A stretch of DNA of 64,000 nucleotides from Opisthorchis felineus (Eukaryota; Platyhelminthes; Trematoda; Opisthorchiida; Opisthorchiidae), in contig SJOL01006425.1 in NCBI GenBank assembly GCA_004794785.1, forward strand, positions 280,782-344,781, in the 5' to 3' direction. Below are positions 12,401-25,600 of the stretch, one piece after another. The position numbers and the translations under genes were made by a program. Within the stretch, counting starts at the first letter, position 1; every line of letters starts with the position of its first letter. The notes under the pieces were generated by a model. The model worked only from the letters and a program-made list of their open reading frames with translations. It was not told the origin of the DNA and did no database searches.

Positions 12401-15400
12401 GATGTTTAGCTGGAAAATTGGCTGCTCTTGATTTCAATCGGATGAATTCAGTAGCCCTGCACCTGGTCTTTATTTTGCAGCCATGCAGGCACGTATGTTA
12501 CCTCCGTCTAACACCAACAATTAGGATTCATGCGTCATTTTTCAGTTGACTTAAACGATCTTCACACATCCAGAATGCAGTTCATCACAGAAAGGCAATC
12601 AGGATCGAGGACACTGATGTCATAGCCTTAGGGTGTCAGCAGTCGAATGACGTGTGCCAGTGAGTGAGTTGGTGACAACATAGGTCAGCAGTGGCAACGA
12701 TAGGGTTTCGCAACTTCCTGGCATCGGAATGCAGGACTTCTGTGCTTACGGAATCAAAATCAATAATAAATTCAGCGGGCGTCTATCTAAGGTGAAAACG
12801 TGGTGTTCTATTCTGAATGGGAACCAAGAAAATTGAGAAAAACTGGTGGCCTTGATAGCGTATGTTCATAGAGCAGTGGTGGTCACCATACTTATGAGAC
12901 ATATTTTCCTTACACGACATTCTTAGTTATGTGTGGGTGTATATCCATAATTTCATAACCATCCTGTAGGCCTTTTCCGCTTTTGCACTTCTGAAACTCG
13001 CGGAATCACTTACAAAAGAAAATTTCCTTAGTCTTCCACAAAAAGAACCGAACCAAAGTATTAGTAAAATCGATCCCTTCCATTTCACGTTCTTCTCCAG
13101 GTTGTCCGGTCAGCGGAGTTGAATCATATGGATAAACTAAAGTATCTACACGGCACTGCGCTCGATCGAATCAACACCTTGGTCAAATCCACCGAGCGGC
13201 TCTTGGATCAAAAGTTTACACTACCAGAGACCGCGGATGCCGACAAAGCCTATGAGGCTACAGCTGCCTATCGAAAACAGTTGGAAGAGGCGCGAATGAA
13301 TTTGTTACAACAGGCAGAACAGGACTACCTAGTAAGTTCTTAATAAAATTATATAATGAATACTGAACAGGAAAGTTGTTTTTCTCCCACGTAGCAGACA
13401 CTCATTTGGTCTACCTGTATCTTAACTCTAAACTCCAAAACAAAGGGTCCCACTCCAACTTGTGGAAAATATCATCACTTGGTGTGTTGAATGCGTTAGA
13501 AACGTCATAGTCTGCCATTAAACTAAGTCTCTATCTGGATATCTGAAACTTCACCGCTTGGCTCATGGCAGTGACGAGTATGTTGAAACGGCCAGATGTT
13601 TTCGAGTCTCATGACTACGACAAGAGCTCAGTCCACCATAAGTGAGTTGAGCAGCGTGCTTTGCTTGAAAGGGGCCGAAAACGGTCGAAGTCGCGCAACT
13701 TTATCTAGCTTGTTTTGAATGAAGAAGTCTAAACGGAATTGGACCGAATTTCGCAGCACGTGAATTGCTTCAAGCAGATAATGAAACAAGTTTCATTCAA
13801 ACGCAGTTTTTACGCTTTAGAATGAGGTACATATGGGATGAATCTTTACGTGGAAGAATGATTTTCTTCGGTCCTTCTTTCATTTAATCCCCTTTAAGGG
13901 GAATACATCGCACAAGCGAACGCTGAACCAAATACCAGCTTATGCACGTTATCTGAATTGTCCAAACGTGACGGATGCCCTTCGAAAGGACTACGGGAAC
14001 CTTACTGCTGATCGGCATGACAGTACTTTAATGACCTGTGGTGGGTTTCACTCAGCCATAGACATCGAAAGAATAGGACAATTCTAGATAGCCGGGTTGT
14101 GTCAAACTACACCATTCGCCAAAATAGACACGTATTCTGTTCGCCATCGGTGTACACATTGGGTGGATTGAAATTTCCTGCGGGGATATTAACTCAGTGT
14201 GACCGTTTCACCGAAGGCCTTCCACATCCGCGTCACGCCAGACAATTCATATGTTTAAATTACGGGCTTTGAGGCATGCCAGACCGTGTCCATCGCAGAC
14301 GTCAGCCGTTTACTCCAAACCCGGTTGTGTGCTTTCTCGTCTTGCCGCTTGTTTGAACTTCTACTGTGAGGTTTATGTCGTAGCAGGCCGCCAAATTTAT
14401 ATGGTTTAAAACCAAATAGATCCAACTGCTTTGTCAAGTGTGAAAATAATATCCTCTGATCTTCCCAAGTACTGATACTGTCTGAGCTCCAATACCCACA
14501 TTGGCTAGCTTCGTCGCTGAATCGAGTCGTTGGAGCTTGAGTGGTGTGATTTAATAGCTATCGTTTTAGACGCTGTCATTCCGAAATTTTACACTTCCAA
14601 TTTGTGTCCGGTATGAACTCGTGCACTAAACTTACGCGTTGACTTGGAGTTCATAAAAATTATGTAACAACTGCACGAAACGCCCACTAACATATCTTAG
14701 CCGCACTGCAAACACCCACATGGAGAATCGGACACTACGGCCTTCACACTCGCTAATGCGAGTGGCTGCTGGTTTTTATGTCCCATATCGCTGTGGATAC
14801 TTTAAATAGTAAAGTGCACTTAGGCGACATAACGAGAAAGCGCATAGTCATTAAGCTTACAGCGATCGATTGAAAAACTAGATGGGCATGCTTCGGTAGA
14901 CTTGAAGGCTCTTACTGAGAAATTGCAAGTTATCTGGTACGAGAAGGTTACAGACAACCGTCAACAAATTGGTTAAATCAAGTGAAGGGTTATATATGTT
15001 CAAATTCCGATTGAAAAAAATCGTTCAGCTGTAACACCCCTTCGGTGCCTAGCTGCCATGCCACCCAAAGGAAGTACGAGGGCTGGGATACTGCCAGGTT
15101 GCCCAAGCCTAGATAGGGGAAGTCGAGAAGGTAGAGGTCGGGTTCGAACTGCGCACCTTCCGGTTCGTAAGCTGGCACCTTAACCACTGAGCCATCTCGC
15201 GATTCCGAATGGAGGTTACGACTTACATGATGAGCATACCAATGGCGAAATGTCTTGGTGTGAATATTGGCCAATAATGTAGCAAGTTAAACTAAGCGAC
15301 CAGGTACATGTCCGAATCCTGTCTTTCATGTTCACACTGGTGCATTTTCTTACGAAAAGTTGTACAAATCGACAGTGAGTTTTGCTCGGAACTGAGCCAC

Positions 15401-18400
15401 GCTCTTCTTACAGAAAAAACCCACAGACTCATTATGAACGCCCATATTGCATCATTTGAATGTCAGTACTGGACGATCAGCTGCCGTTCGGATCTTGATC
15501 TGTTTAAGTAAGCCCTACCAACCCATAAGGTGTGTTAGTTGAGCAACTGATACCAAGCACCGATCGCTGAGAAAAGATACACTATCAAGTTACAGTATAC
15601 TTCCATTGCTATGCTCACAGTGTGGTGATAACAGTAGCGGGGAAGTCTCCGAATTGTCGCACGTTGTAGTCCCATACAAGTTCAACGAAACCAAAGGTGA
15701 ACTATACAGATTCGCCCAGAAGTGTATCATTGTGGCCATTGTACATCACTGCCATTTAGTATGTGGGAACATTTACGTTTAGTTGGTTACGGTGAATGCA
15801 GTTAAAACAATGTCAGTAAAGTTCAGACGACTGAATAACGAAGTATAATGAATAATGAAATACGGAACCCTGGTGCATTTTGGTCGGTGTGGTTCTGGGT
15901 GTTCATCCCTAGCATATTAAGGATAGGTATATTGACGAATCAGCAAACAACCTTTGTTTCCGTAATTGTCCAGATGAGTAAGAAAACATAGTGCAAAAGT
16001 AGACAACTAACATTCCGCTCTCAGGCCACCTTCAGTTTGACCTTAGTGTATTCAGCGTCTCAACTGATGATCAAGGGTTCAGATCCCAGTTTGGGATCCA
16101 TGTAATAGTCACTACTCTAAAGATGGGCAGTGGAGAATGGTCCAGCGTTATCTGACCTAGTTCCAAGAATTCGCTCGCTGGTTCTGATTTTATCAACGCT
16201 CTTAAAATGTACATACGTGTTGGATACACTCGTCACGGGACATCGAGCGTGCTTTTGTGATGCACACCGCTGATTGTAAATTCGCGACAAACCAAAATTT
16301 CACGGAGACACTTCCAACGAAGATTATCTTTTGACTGCAGCTATTCTAACTGCAATCGGTGAAATGGATCATCTCATAGCTCTCTGTTTTACTCCGAAAC
16401 CGTTCAGGAAGCCCTTCGGGCCGCTGAAGAATTTATGGCTGCAGCCAAGAGAGGTGAGGCAGATATGTCCGAGGCGGAAGCTTTGATGGCCCAGGTTCGT
16501 GCGGCCAAACAGCGTCTTGAAAAATTGGCTAATGAAGAAGTTCCAAATCGACTGGAACAAGTGGAAGAAGCTACTCAAAAGGCTATCGAACTCACCATGC
16601 ATTTGGCCCCAGTCAACTCTTGGATGGAGAAGAGTGAATTTACGGTGGAAACTGGTGACTTAGAAACCGGCGAGCTCAATTTAGACTTGAGTGGACTCTC
16701 AACCGAAGAGGCTTTGAACAAATTGATGGTGAGGTTTTTTCTTGTTTGTTTTAAATGTGACATTTAATATTTCATCGTTGAAGGGACCCACAAGAGAAGC
16801 TTTTCAGCATTCAGGTCGATTTGGTCTAGTTGCCAAATTCGGCATGTAATTTTGATGGGATGATGGTAGGTAGATTCTAAAACACCAGTTCAGTCCAGGT
16901 ATCTCTTTAGACTTGTCGTAAATGCTGATTTTGATGATGTTCGATCAAACAACGGCTTTGCTAATCATGCAGAGTCGGTCGTCTGAAGAAAGCATCGAAC
17001 ACCGCTTTCTCCATATTTACGGATTAAGGGTTGAGGGACTTTTGATTTCACTGTTGCCGATATGGCAGACTTACTGGACGGAAGTACACATGAAATTTCC
17101 GTCAAGTATCACCAGCGTGATTCCGTCTGTCAGATGATTTACGCACCTGTCAGAGAAAGTAGCATGTCTGTTGAGACCTTACTAGTTCAAGTGTAGCTCA
17201 GGTGTATAGTTCTTATTAGAATTGATTGGTTAAATTACAGTCTTTTGGTTCACTCTTCGGAAATTGCGTTGTCTCAGGACTGAGAAACTTCCTGTCACCA
17301 TCTAGAGGTGAATCGGTTCAGTTCAGTTTATCGGCTATAATCCATGTGTCAAGGGTACGTTGGTTGCAACTGCTACAGGTTCGGTCACCTGAAAATGAGA
17401 GAGCGTGGGGACATAGTCAAACATTACAGGCGATGGTGTGATCAGTTAGTTCGGTAAACTGGGCAGTTACGCATTAAAGGCGATAACTTTGATGCAAGAG
17501 CGCCACTGACTGCCAGATTCTTTCAGGTCTGTGACCTCAAGAGGTGGATACCGCCGGAAAGTGCTTGAAGTGATCCCGTAACGTCTGCTTGAGGAAAACC
17601 GGTATCCTAGATTGATTTCTGACTTGATGCTGCACACATACTGCATGAACTCAGTATTAACGGTTGAAATCGGTAGCGCGTAGTACACTAGTTAGCTGGT
17701 ACGATTACGGGTATGAATAAGATTAGACCGACTATTCTACTTCCCACCGTTTTACTTCTACCGAATGCCCTTGACAACTGCTTTATTCCCTAGAGTCATT
17801 TCAGCGCTCTGGAGCAGCATGAGAAAACTCTTACTGAGGTTGAGGATCGTCTGAATGACTTGAAGGCAGCCGGTTTGAAACATGTGGACGTAAGTCAATT
17901 GGAACTGGCGACATCCGAGGCAAGACGGAAGTTTGATGTAAGTGCTACTCTTCTAGCTTGAACAAATGTCGTTTATTCATTTCGGTACCAAGTGACTTCG
18001 TCTTCTGTATGTGTCCAACTTTGAAAAACGCGGTACGAAAAAACTGACCCTAGCGTTTGAGTGAATTGCATAGCATAGTACAGCGTGTTTCAGATAAACA
18101 GTTAAAATAACTCGCTGCCACTATTGGTCGGGGCAAATGAAACCCCATTTGGGACCTATACTATAGAATACGACCACCCGTTTGTGATTCTGCATAATCA
18201 CACCCAATTTCTTCCCTTCATAGATCCTTCGAGCTACTGCCAGTCGCTATCAAATCATGCTTGAAAAGCGTCGTGCCGCCGAAAACACGTTCGAAGCTTC
18301 AGTATCAGAAATTACTGACTGGCTGAACGAAGCAGAACGACTACTCCAAATGGAGCTCGGTGCACTAGAGAAACATGCGAAACAGACAGCATCCAGTGAA

Positions 18401-19573
18401 CTTCTTAAAAATCAGTGGGAAAATCACCAGGCATTTTTCGACAAATCACAAGAACCTGGTCGTACATCTTTGATCAGCATGAATAAAAAATACGAGGCGC
18501 TAATCGCCTTATATAGTGAAGCGGTCTCTGTAGATTTTGGCAGCCTGAGTGAGCAGTTTGTGAAAGAAGAAGATGTAGCAAACCTTGTATCCGATGCATC
18601 AGCCAAAGTACAAGTTCTACGCGAAAGATACGAGGTAGGCTTTGTCCTCTATAATTAAGTCGTTTATTGTGTAACTTCTTTCCCTAATTAAGCTGCACCA
18701 TTTAATTACCATTACAGATATTCTTGGTGAGGACAAATTTCAACTAGAAACAACCTTTTGTACATTATATCGTATCACGCTTTCTTCCACTCCAATTCTG
18801 TCTCCGCAAAAGCTCTTAACAAATTCTGATGGACACTCGTTATTCTTTGTTGTTCTATCTGCAGGACATCTTGGCGCGTGCACGTCAAGGACAAATTGAG
18901 TTACGTTACGCAATGCTGGAATCGTTGATGCGGGAACAGTTGGAATTGATGAATGGCACGCTGGCCGAAGAAGAGTCCCGTGTAGCATCTGGTGAATCTT
19001 TGTCTTCTGTCCTCGCGGACCATGAGGTATGTACTACGTCCCGATACTGAGAGAGAGAGAGCCGGACTGTAGTTGAGACTTACCCGATCCTACGAACTAC
19101 ATAGTTGGTATGTTTGAACAATACTTGATCAACGCATGCTCTAAGTCCTCTAGGGATCGCATCGAAACGTACGGGCATGCTCAAATCGAGCGATGTGTGA
19201 GGCCTTGTACTTTAGCCTGAGATCCACTTGTTCGAATAGATTATTCACGTCAAAATTTGTTCCCTGCGTACAGGGATTCCGACGTTTAGTATTCTAGTCG
19301 AATGAAACCCTAACCGATCAACACGACAGTATGACATTAGAAGTTGTTTTGAATAGTCTGCCAAAACTCACTGTGAAATATCATCGCTCATCTGAGCTTG
19401 AGATAACTCAGTGGTTAAGGCGCGAACTTACTGATCGGCAAGTCCATTCGAACCCAACCCTGGCATCTCGACTACTCCTGTCTAGACTTATGCAACTTGA
19501 CAGTATTTCAGCTCTCGCATTTCCTTCCGCCCGTGTGACAGCTAGACACCGAAAGGGTATTACAGCTGAACCA

Positions 19574-19616
<43 letters not shown>

Positions 19617-22600
19617 CGCTGGCCAATTTAAAATGAAATCGAGAGCTGCCAAACGTGATGCAGTGTTGGGATGCGTCCCTTTGGGGTTGACTACGGAGCA
19701 CCAAGACTCTTTTGTGTTAACTGCACGGGATTGTCTCGTGCAGCCAGCTTCATGGATGATGTTAACTTGGTCAGGTGTTTTTATCACTTGTGAGTAGTTG
19801 CGGGATTTTCCACAAGGTCTTTCAAACTGGTACAACCAACCGAAACTCTTCAATAAAAAACCGTATTTTGATTTTTTTCCGAACATTAGAACCAAATGAT
19901 TAGGCGTAACAGTGGGATGTATCGATTAATTCAATCTAGGAGTTATATCATGGACTATTTGCAGTGCAGGTTTTGTAAAGATCTCTTCTGAGTTGCCCGT
20001 TAGGAAGAACATTACGAATATGCCAAACTACTCTCATTAGTTTGTAAATTTTGTCTTTCTTCCAATACATTTTAAAAGAATTTTTTCAACAAATCTGACG
20101 TGAGTCGAGTGTGTGAAGAGCTGCTTCGAGAAATGCGCGAACTCAGTGAAGAAATGGCTTTGTTGGATTTACGTGAGCCGAACCGAATGAGTTGGAGGAC
20201 GGATCGACTTCAAGACGAGTTCAACGCTCTCACCGAACGTGTGGGCCAACTTGCTGTCAAATTGCGCAATCTGCCAACCCAGTGGTCTGATTTCGATGAG
20301 AAGTGAGTAACACATCGACAATTTTCCCTAGAGTTCGCACTCTGGGTGTGTTCATGGGCTGTTCCCATTCACATATTTGAGTGGCTTACTTGTTGATTCT
20401 TCAGTCTGTTTACAGGTCTTCCTGCTTGTGTGTTCGGTCCTTCTGAACATCGCATTGCGTATGATGGCCATAAACAATCCTGTCGCAGTACACTGCCCCT
20501 ATGTAACCATGCCTCACTGTACAAGAGTAGTTATAGTGTCAGGAGTGTAACCACAAATATTCGATCCATAATCTCGCATCTTAACTTGGCTTTATCTCGA
20601 TCTGTGGACGTGCCCGTCCGGTGTGAAACTAATATGGGATATCCTCCTTCTGAAAGTTTGCGGTTTTCCGTGAGGTGTCATTAACATTCACGTACATGAA
20701 TCCGTTCGCTTGTGTCGCACCTGGTCTCAATATCAAGGGGGACGAGATGGCTCAAGTGGTTAGAGCGCGAATTTACTGACCGGAAGGTCCGTGGTTCGAA
20801 CCCGACCTCTGCCTCTCGACTTGGGCTTGGGCAACCTGACAGTATCCCAGCCTTCATGCTTCTTTCGGGTGGCATGGCAGCTAGGCACCGAAAGGGTGTT
20901 ACAGCTGAATGCTACTGAATGCTACATTCAACATCAAGATCCACTCGACTAAACCCCACTAAAGCCACACCATATTCCGGAATATTCCTAATGTTCTCGG
21001 TGAGATCTTTATGCGGATTGAAATCAATAACAGCGAGCACGGGTTTATGGTTTGGTACCAAACATTTTTTGGCGTTATCCAGTCGAGATAGCATGGTCCT
21101 ACTCGAGTTTTTCGTATGGCCGCTTCACCCAAGTCTTTTTGAAGACTAGTCATACCAAAAACACAACTAATGACAGAGGTGAGAAAACGTCTTTAATCAG
21201 CTGGTCACCAGACAAGCATCGGTCGATTACCATCGTCTCATTTTTTGGGCTGATTGGTTAACTTGTTGGCTAGTCAAATTGGACAGCTTTGGCTACTAGC
21301 TTTTCGACGCCACTGGATTGAAGGAAGGAAAATTTAAGAACGTATTTGAAGCGGCAACTCAATTTGAGGGCCACTTAACTGGATCTTTAGTGTGGCGGAT
21401 GTAGATTCGCTTCGACGCCCGAACAACTTAGGAATACATCTCTTATGCGCAATAATGCCCAGAGTTCACTTTTGGTCCTGAGAAATACTGGTTAGTTAAT
21501 CTTTGATGATGAATAGAAATGAATGGGAAAGCGCACGGTTACCAATTTCGGAGCGACAGAGTGGGCATGATAGGCTTCCGGAAAGATCTGGGTGGCAAGA
21601 TCTTGCAGCAAGGTCTTGTTGAGCGCCTCAATACACACCACTCTCTGTCTGTTTACTCTCTATTACCATTATCCGATTTTTCCCATTACCGAAATTGCCA
21701 TCAAAACTACTGTAGAGTTTAGCACGGTTTATTGAAAACCTGCCCTGGCTCGCCACCAACACAGTCACTGAGTTTCGAAATGTCATTCGTAGGAGCAGAG
21801 GTCTGTCTGGTGTAGTTCACCTAAACTAATTCTATGGTTTAAATGACTTGTTTTGAACCAGGATGGTTCGTTATCCGTTTTCATCTCAAGTGCGGAGCAG
21901 CAGCAGCAGCAGCTGTTGGTTTGGGCTTACGCAGACCTATGGACTCAGTTCCTAGTTTAACTTTATCATCTGGTTTTCTACTGCACATCAGCTTGTTTTG
22001 TTTCCTCTGAACCTTTGCTGCGGCTGCTCACTAGCTTTTTGAAGCAAACTCAAAGGGCTTGAGCCAAAATTTGACACCTAACTTCTTGACCGGTTCTGTG
22101 TCTTTACAATCACCCGTCAACTCAACCTCATGCCGGGAGTTGGATAATCCAGGGATAATCTATTGTATCCTTTTTGTATGCCAAGTAGCTTGGGTTTTCG
22201 GTATATTTTTTGTGACAGATATTTTGTCAATGGGGACAGTGCAAATAAGTTAACTCTCATCAGATTCACACGGCAACTACTATCACGTCTATCATGATTA
22301 TCACGCTTCACTTTCGGTCTTTTATGAACACCGTAGTCACATGTGTCGGTTACTTTTTCACTTACATTCACCAGGCTCTGCAGCTTGGTTGATTGGACTA
22401 ACGAAGTGGAAAACCTAGTACGCCGTCTGCAAGCCAACCCAGACGATACGAAGATTGCAGACGAGGCTTCAGCAGCGGAGTTGGCAGCTCGATATAGGGC
22501 CATGCTCTCCCGTTTTGAGGAACTGACCGGGGTTACCAAAGAACAGGGTGCCTTGGCGGACATGCTGAATGCCACGTTGGCCGATCTATCTATGCAAGGC

Positions 22601-25600
22601 GGGTTGTCTGCCACGGAGCTAGCCACCAAACGAGCTGTACTGGCGGCTGCTATCGGATCCTTACATGATTTGCGCGCAGAAATGGATGTTGTACTCGACC
22701 GGGGTGAGGCTATGCCATAAATAATTGTTTTCTATCATTTCTTGCGAAGTTCTGTCCAGTTTTGTGTCCAGAGCACCGATAGCTCACCTATGGGTCATGC
22801 CGTGATACAAATATAGGCTGAGAAGTACGTACAACGTTCCAACTACGTAAGGGATCTCCAGCATATCACATTCGGATCAGTACGATTTCCTATCTTATTT
22901 TTGTAACAGCGTTTTCTGAAGCTATCGGTTTTGCACCTGTCATCTTGGACGTCTTTCTGTGCTCCTCCTCCTAATTTTTATACATGCCTGGTCAGCGAAA
23001 CTCCATCGAGGTGTTTAGGTCATTCTCAGTCTAACAGTAATAATTCTAACAACTTTGAGTATATTCAACTATACGGGGCTAAGGTTGCTGGCGGATGTAG
23101 CTGTGTGTGGGGTTGCACTAGAACAAGTGATGCACTCGAAAAGCGGACGTTTCTGGCGCCAACACATCTTTTTAGAGAGATACTGTGTGAAACCGATGAA
23201 GGATTGCTGTAGAAGAGCGAAACTAATGGATTAGATTTTCACCAGTGGCTTTTATAGATTCGTTTGGCTACAAAACCTAGTCCTATAGAGGAATGGCCAT
23301 CGCGAAACAAGGTAGTTGCCGGGTGCCGATGCATTACCGCTCGCAGCGGAACCAGAACACAATGAATTAGGCCGCAAAACACCATTCTTCAGCTTTACAA
23401 TGAATTTCGATGGTTGAACTGGCCATTTAATTGCCAAATCTGATATTCTGTTAGAGTTCTTCCCTCTTACCACATTTCAGGAAAGAGCGATTGGAGTTCT
23501 CCTGTTTGCCGTACATTTGGAAGCCACCGAAATTAATCACTTGTCATTCGTGTGTCTATTGATGCAATTTTATAGAAAATTAATGATTCTGTTGCATCTC
23601 CTCGTACACATACCTATTAATTTTGGCTTAGCAACTGCTGGGAAATGTCAACAACTATCGTCAATCTCTTTCACAGAGCAGTTAGTTTTTTTGTATGATA
23701 TCCACCCATTAGCTACGTTGGTCCCTCTCAAGTTTGGATGTCGAAAAGTGAGCAACTCTAAGTGGTACTGTCCGTACTTACCTCAGGTAGCCATTTAACG
23801 AACTAGACAGCCGTAGTCAGCCAGAGTCTTGATTCCCAATATACAGGGGAGGTGCTTTCTTTGAGCGGCAAATTTCGCTGACGACTTGATATTCACTGAA
23901 TCGACTTACGATGAACTGAATGAGAATTTACTATAACCTGTTGAGAAGGATCGCTATGAGCGCACGATGGATTCAGGGTTATCGTTCTTTGAGAGTGATT
24001 TTGTTGCGAGGTTTTGGCTGATGAGCTGTGACAGCTCTAACTGTAACTCTAACGATTCTAACAGGTATGGACATTGAAATTGGCGTGGCAACCAATGTGC
24101 TGTTGATGTTTCAAGATGACAAGCGTTTATGTGGTGGGTGAAGTCGACGTCAGCTGACTTTGTAATGTGATGGCCGTTTGTATAGTGATTCGTAACGATC
24201 ATGGCTATGTGACTTGGCTAACTGACGAAATTCATGTGTCGATCAATGCGAGTAACACTCATGTTCAGCCTTTGGCTGTATTTAACACCAAAAAAACCGG
24301 AATAATCAATTATTTTACTTGATTTTCGTGCGCTACAACAAACGGTTTACCGCATGCGGATCTGTTAGATAACGAACTGCTAGGTCTCCCTCAGAACAGC
24401 CATTACCTTGTACTATTTGTTAGTAACAGTCGAGCTTGTCATGAAGTACCGAAGTACACTGGAGCAGCGCTTTCGAAGAGTATTTCTGCTACTCATAAGG
24501 AATTTTATTTGTATTCACTGTCTGAGAGTGGCATTCTATCAAGAACTCTATTCTTCCTACTGACTACCCGGAAAACGCAGTTTGACTGCGGTAATAACTC
24601 AAGCAAGGAACAAACAACACTTGATAGAAGGGACAGACAACATGGTTTTGAAGTGGGCAGCTATCGTCCTTACTCCTCGAAGTAATCCCTCTTCGAACCT
24701 AACAGTTTTTTTAATTCCTGAGAATGTTCCACCCATTTTACAACTTTCCAGTCTTTTAGTGGAATCATCTGTTTTGTATTATCTATCGGTGTTTGGTAAC
24801 TGAGCTTCTGCATCTGTTTTTCTAACAGCTCCGATAATTGCTGACAGTTTGGAATTTAGAGCAAGTGCCGTTACGGAGCAACGCAAAGCCAAGCTTGTGC
24901 GAGCTGCAGTGGAACAGGCGGTTCAAGACGACCTTGAACAACTCCCAACCGATTTGGATTCTATACGTCGTCTTTTGGCCGAACGTGAAGCGATGGTTGC
25001 CCGGCTGGCCGAAGAACGAGATGCCAGCTTGGCCGCGATGCTTCACAGAGGGTTGGGAATGAAGACTAACGATATTGTCGACTGGATTGAGCCGAGTGAG
25101 ACGGAATTACGAGCTACATGGGAGGAGGTGGACAAGTGTGCCGAATTGGGATTAACTAGCCTTCGACAAACTGCTGAAGCACTTGAGCAATTTGAAACAA
25201 CGAAACAGCGTCTAACTGACTTGCTTGCTGGCACGAAGCATTTGACAGGGGGAACGGCTAGTTCGACCGCTGCCGCGGCTCTGGTCATGGCGCTACAGTC
25301 GGAAGAGGGTAAAGTGGATGGCGACAAAATCTGTCAAGCCTTAGGCATCGACCAAGCTACAAAGGCTTGGGCAGATGCTTCCTTGGCTTCGGGTGTGGCT
25401 GGAGCAATAGCAGCAAGCGTGGAAGAAGCGACAAAGGCCGGTCAAAAATCAGTTCGCGCACAAGCTGATGCAGTTAAGGCGCAACTCGAAGCCCTTCAAG
25501 CTGCCGAAGCTGATTTGGCTGCACTGCGTGCAGCAGCTGATGTAATGAAGTCACGAGCCAGTCCACAACGTGTAGCCCAAATTGATGAAATGATTGAGAG

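Noticed and set aside
19331..19704. Open frames on both strands with poly-Ile runs
   Set aside because: Translation of the SINE A copy and its ATT microsatellite.
15022..20910. tRNA gene calls at the tRNA-like heads of SINE copies
   Set aside because: A and B boxes are present, but the heads recur with a shared non-tRNA body and simple tail, and the acceptor stems do not close. They are SINEs.
22704..22720. Gene end at the TAA after GEAMP
   Set aside because: A consensus donor (cggg|gtgagg) lies just before it and its phase joins exactly to exon 18.
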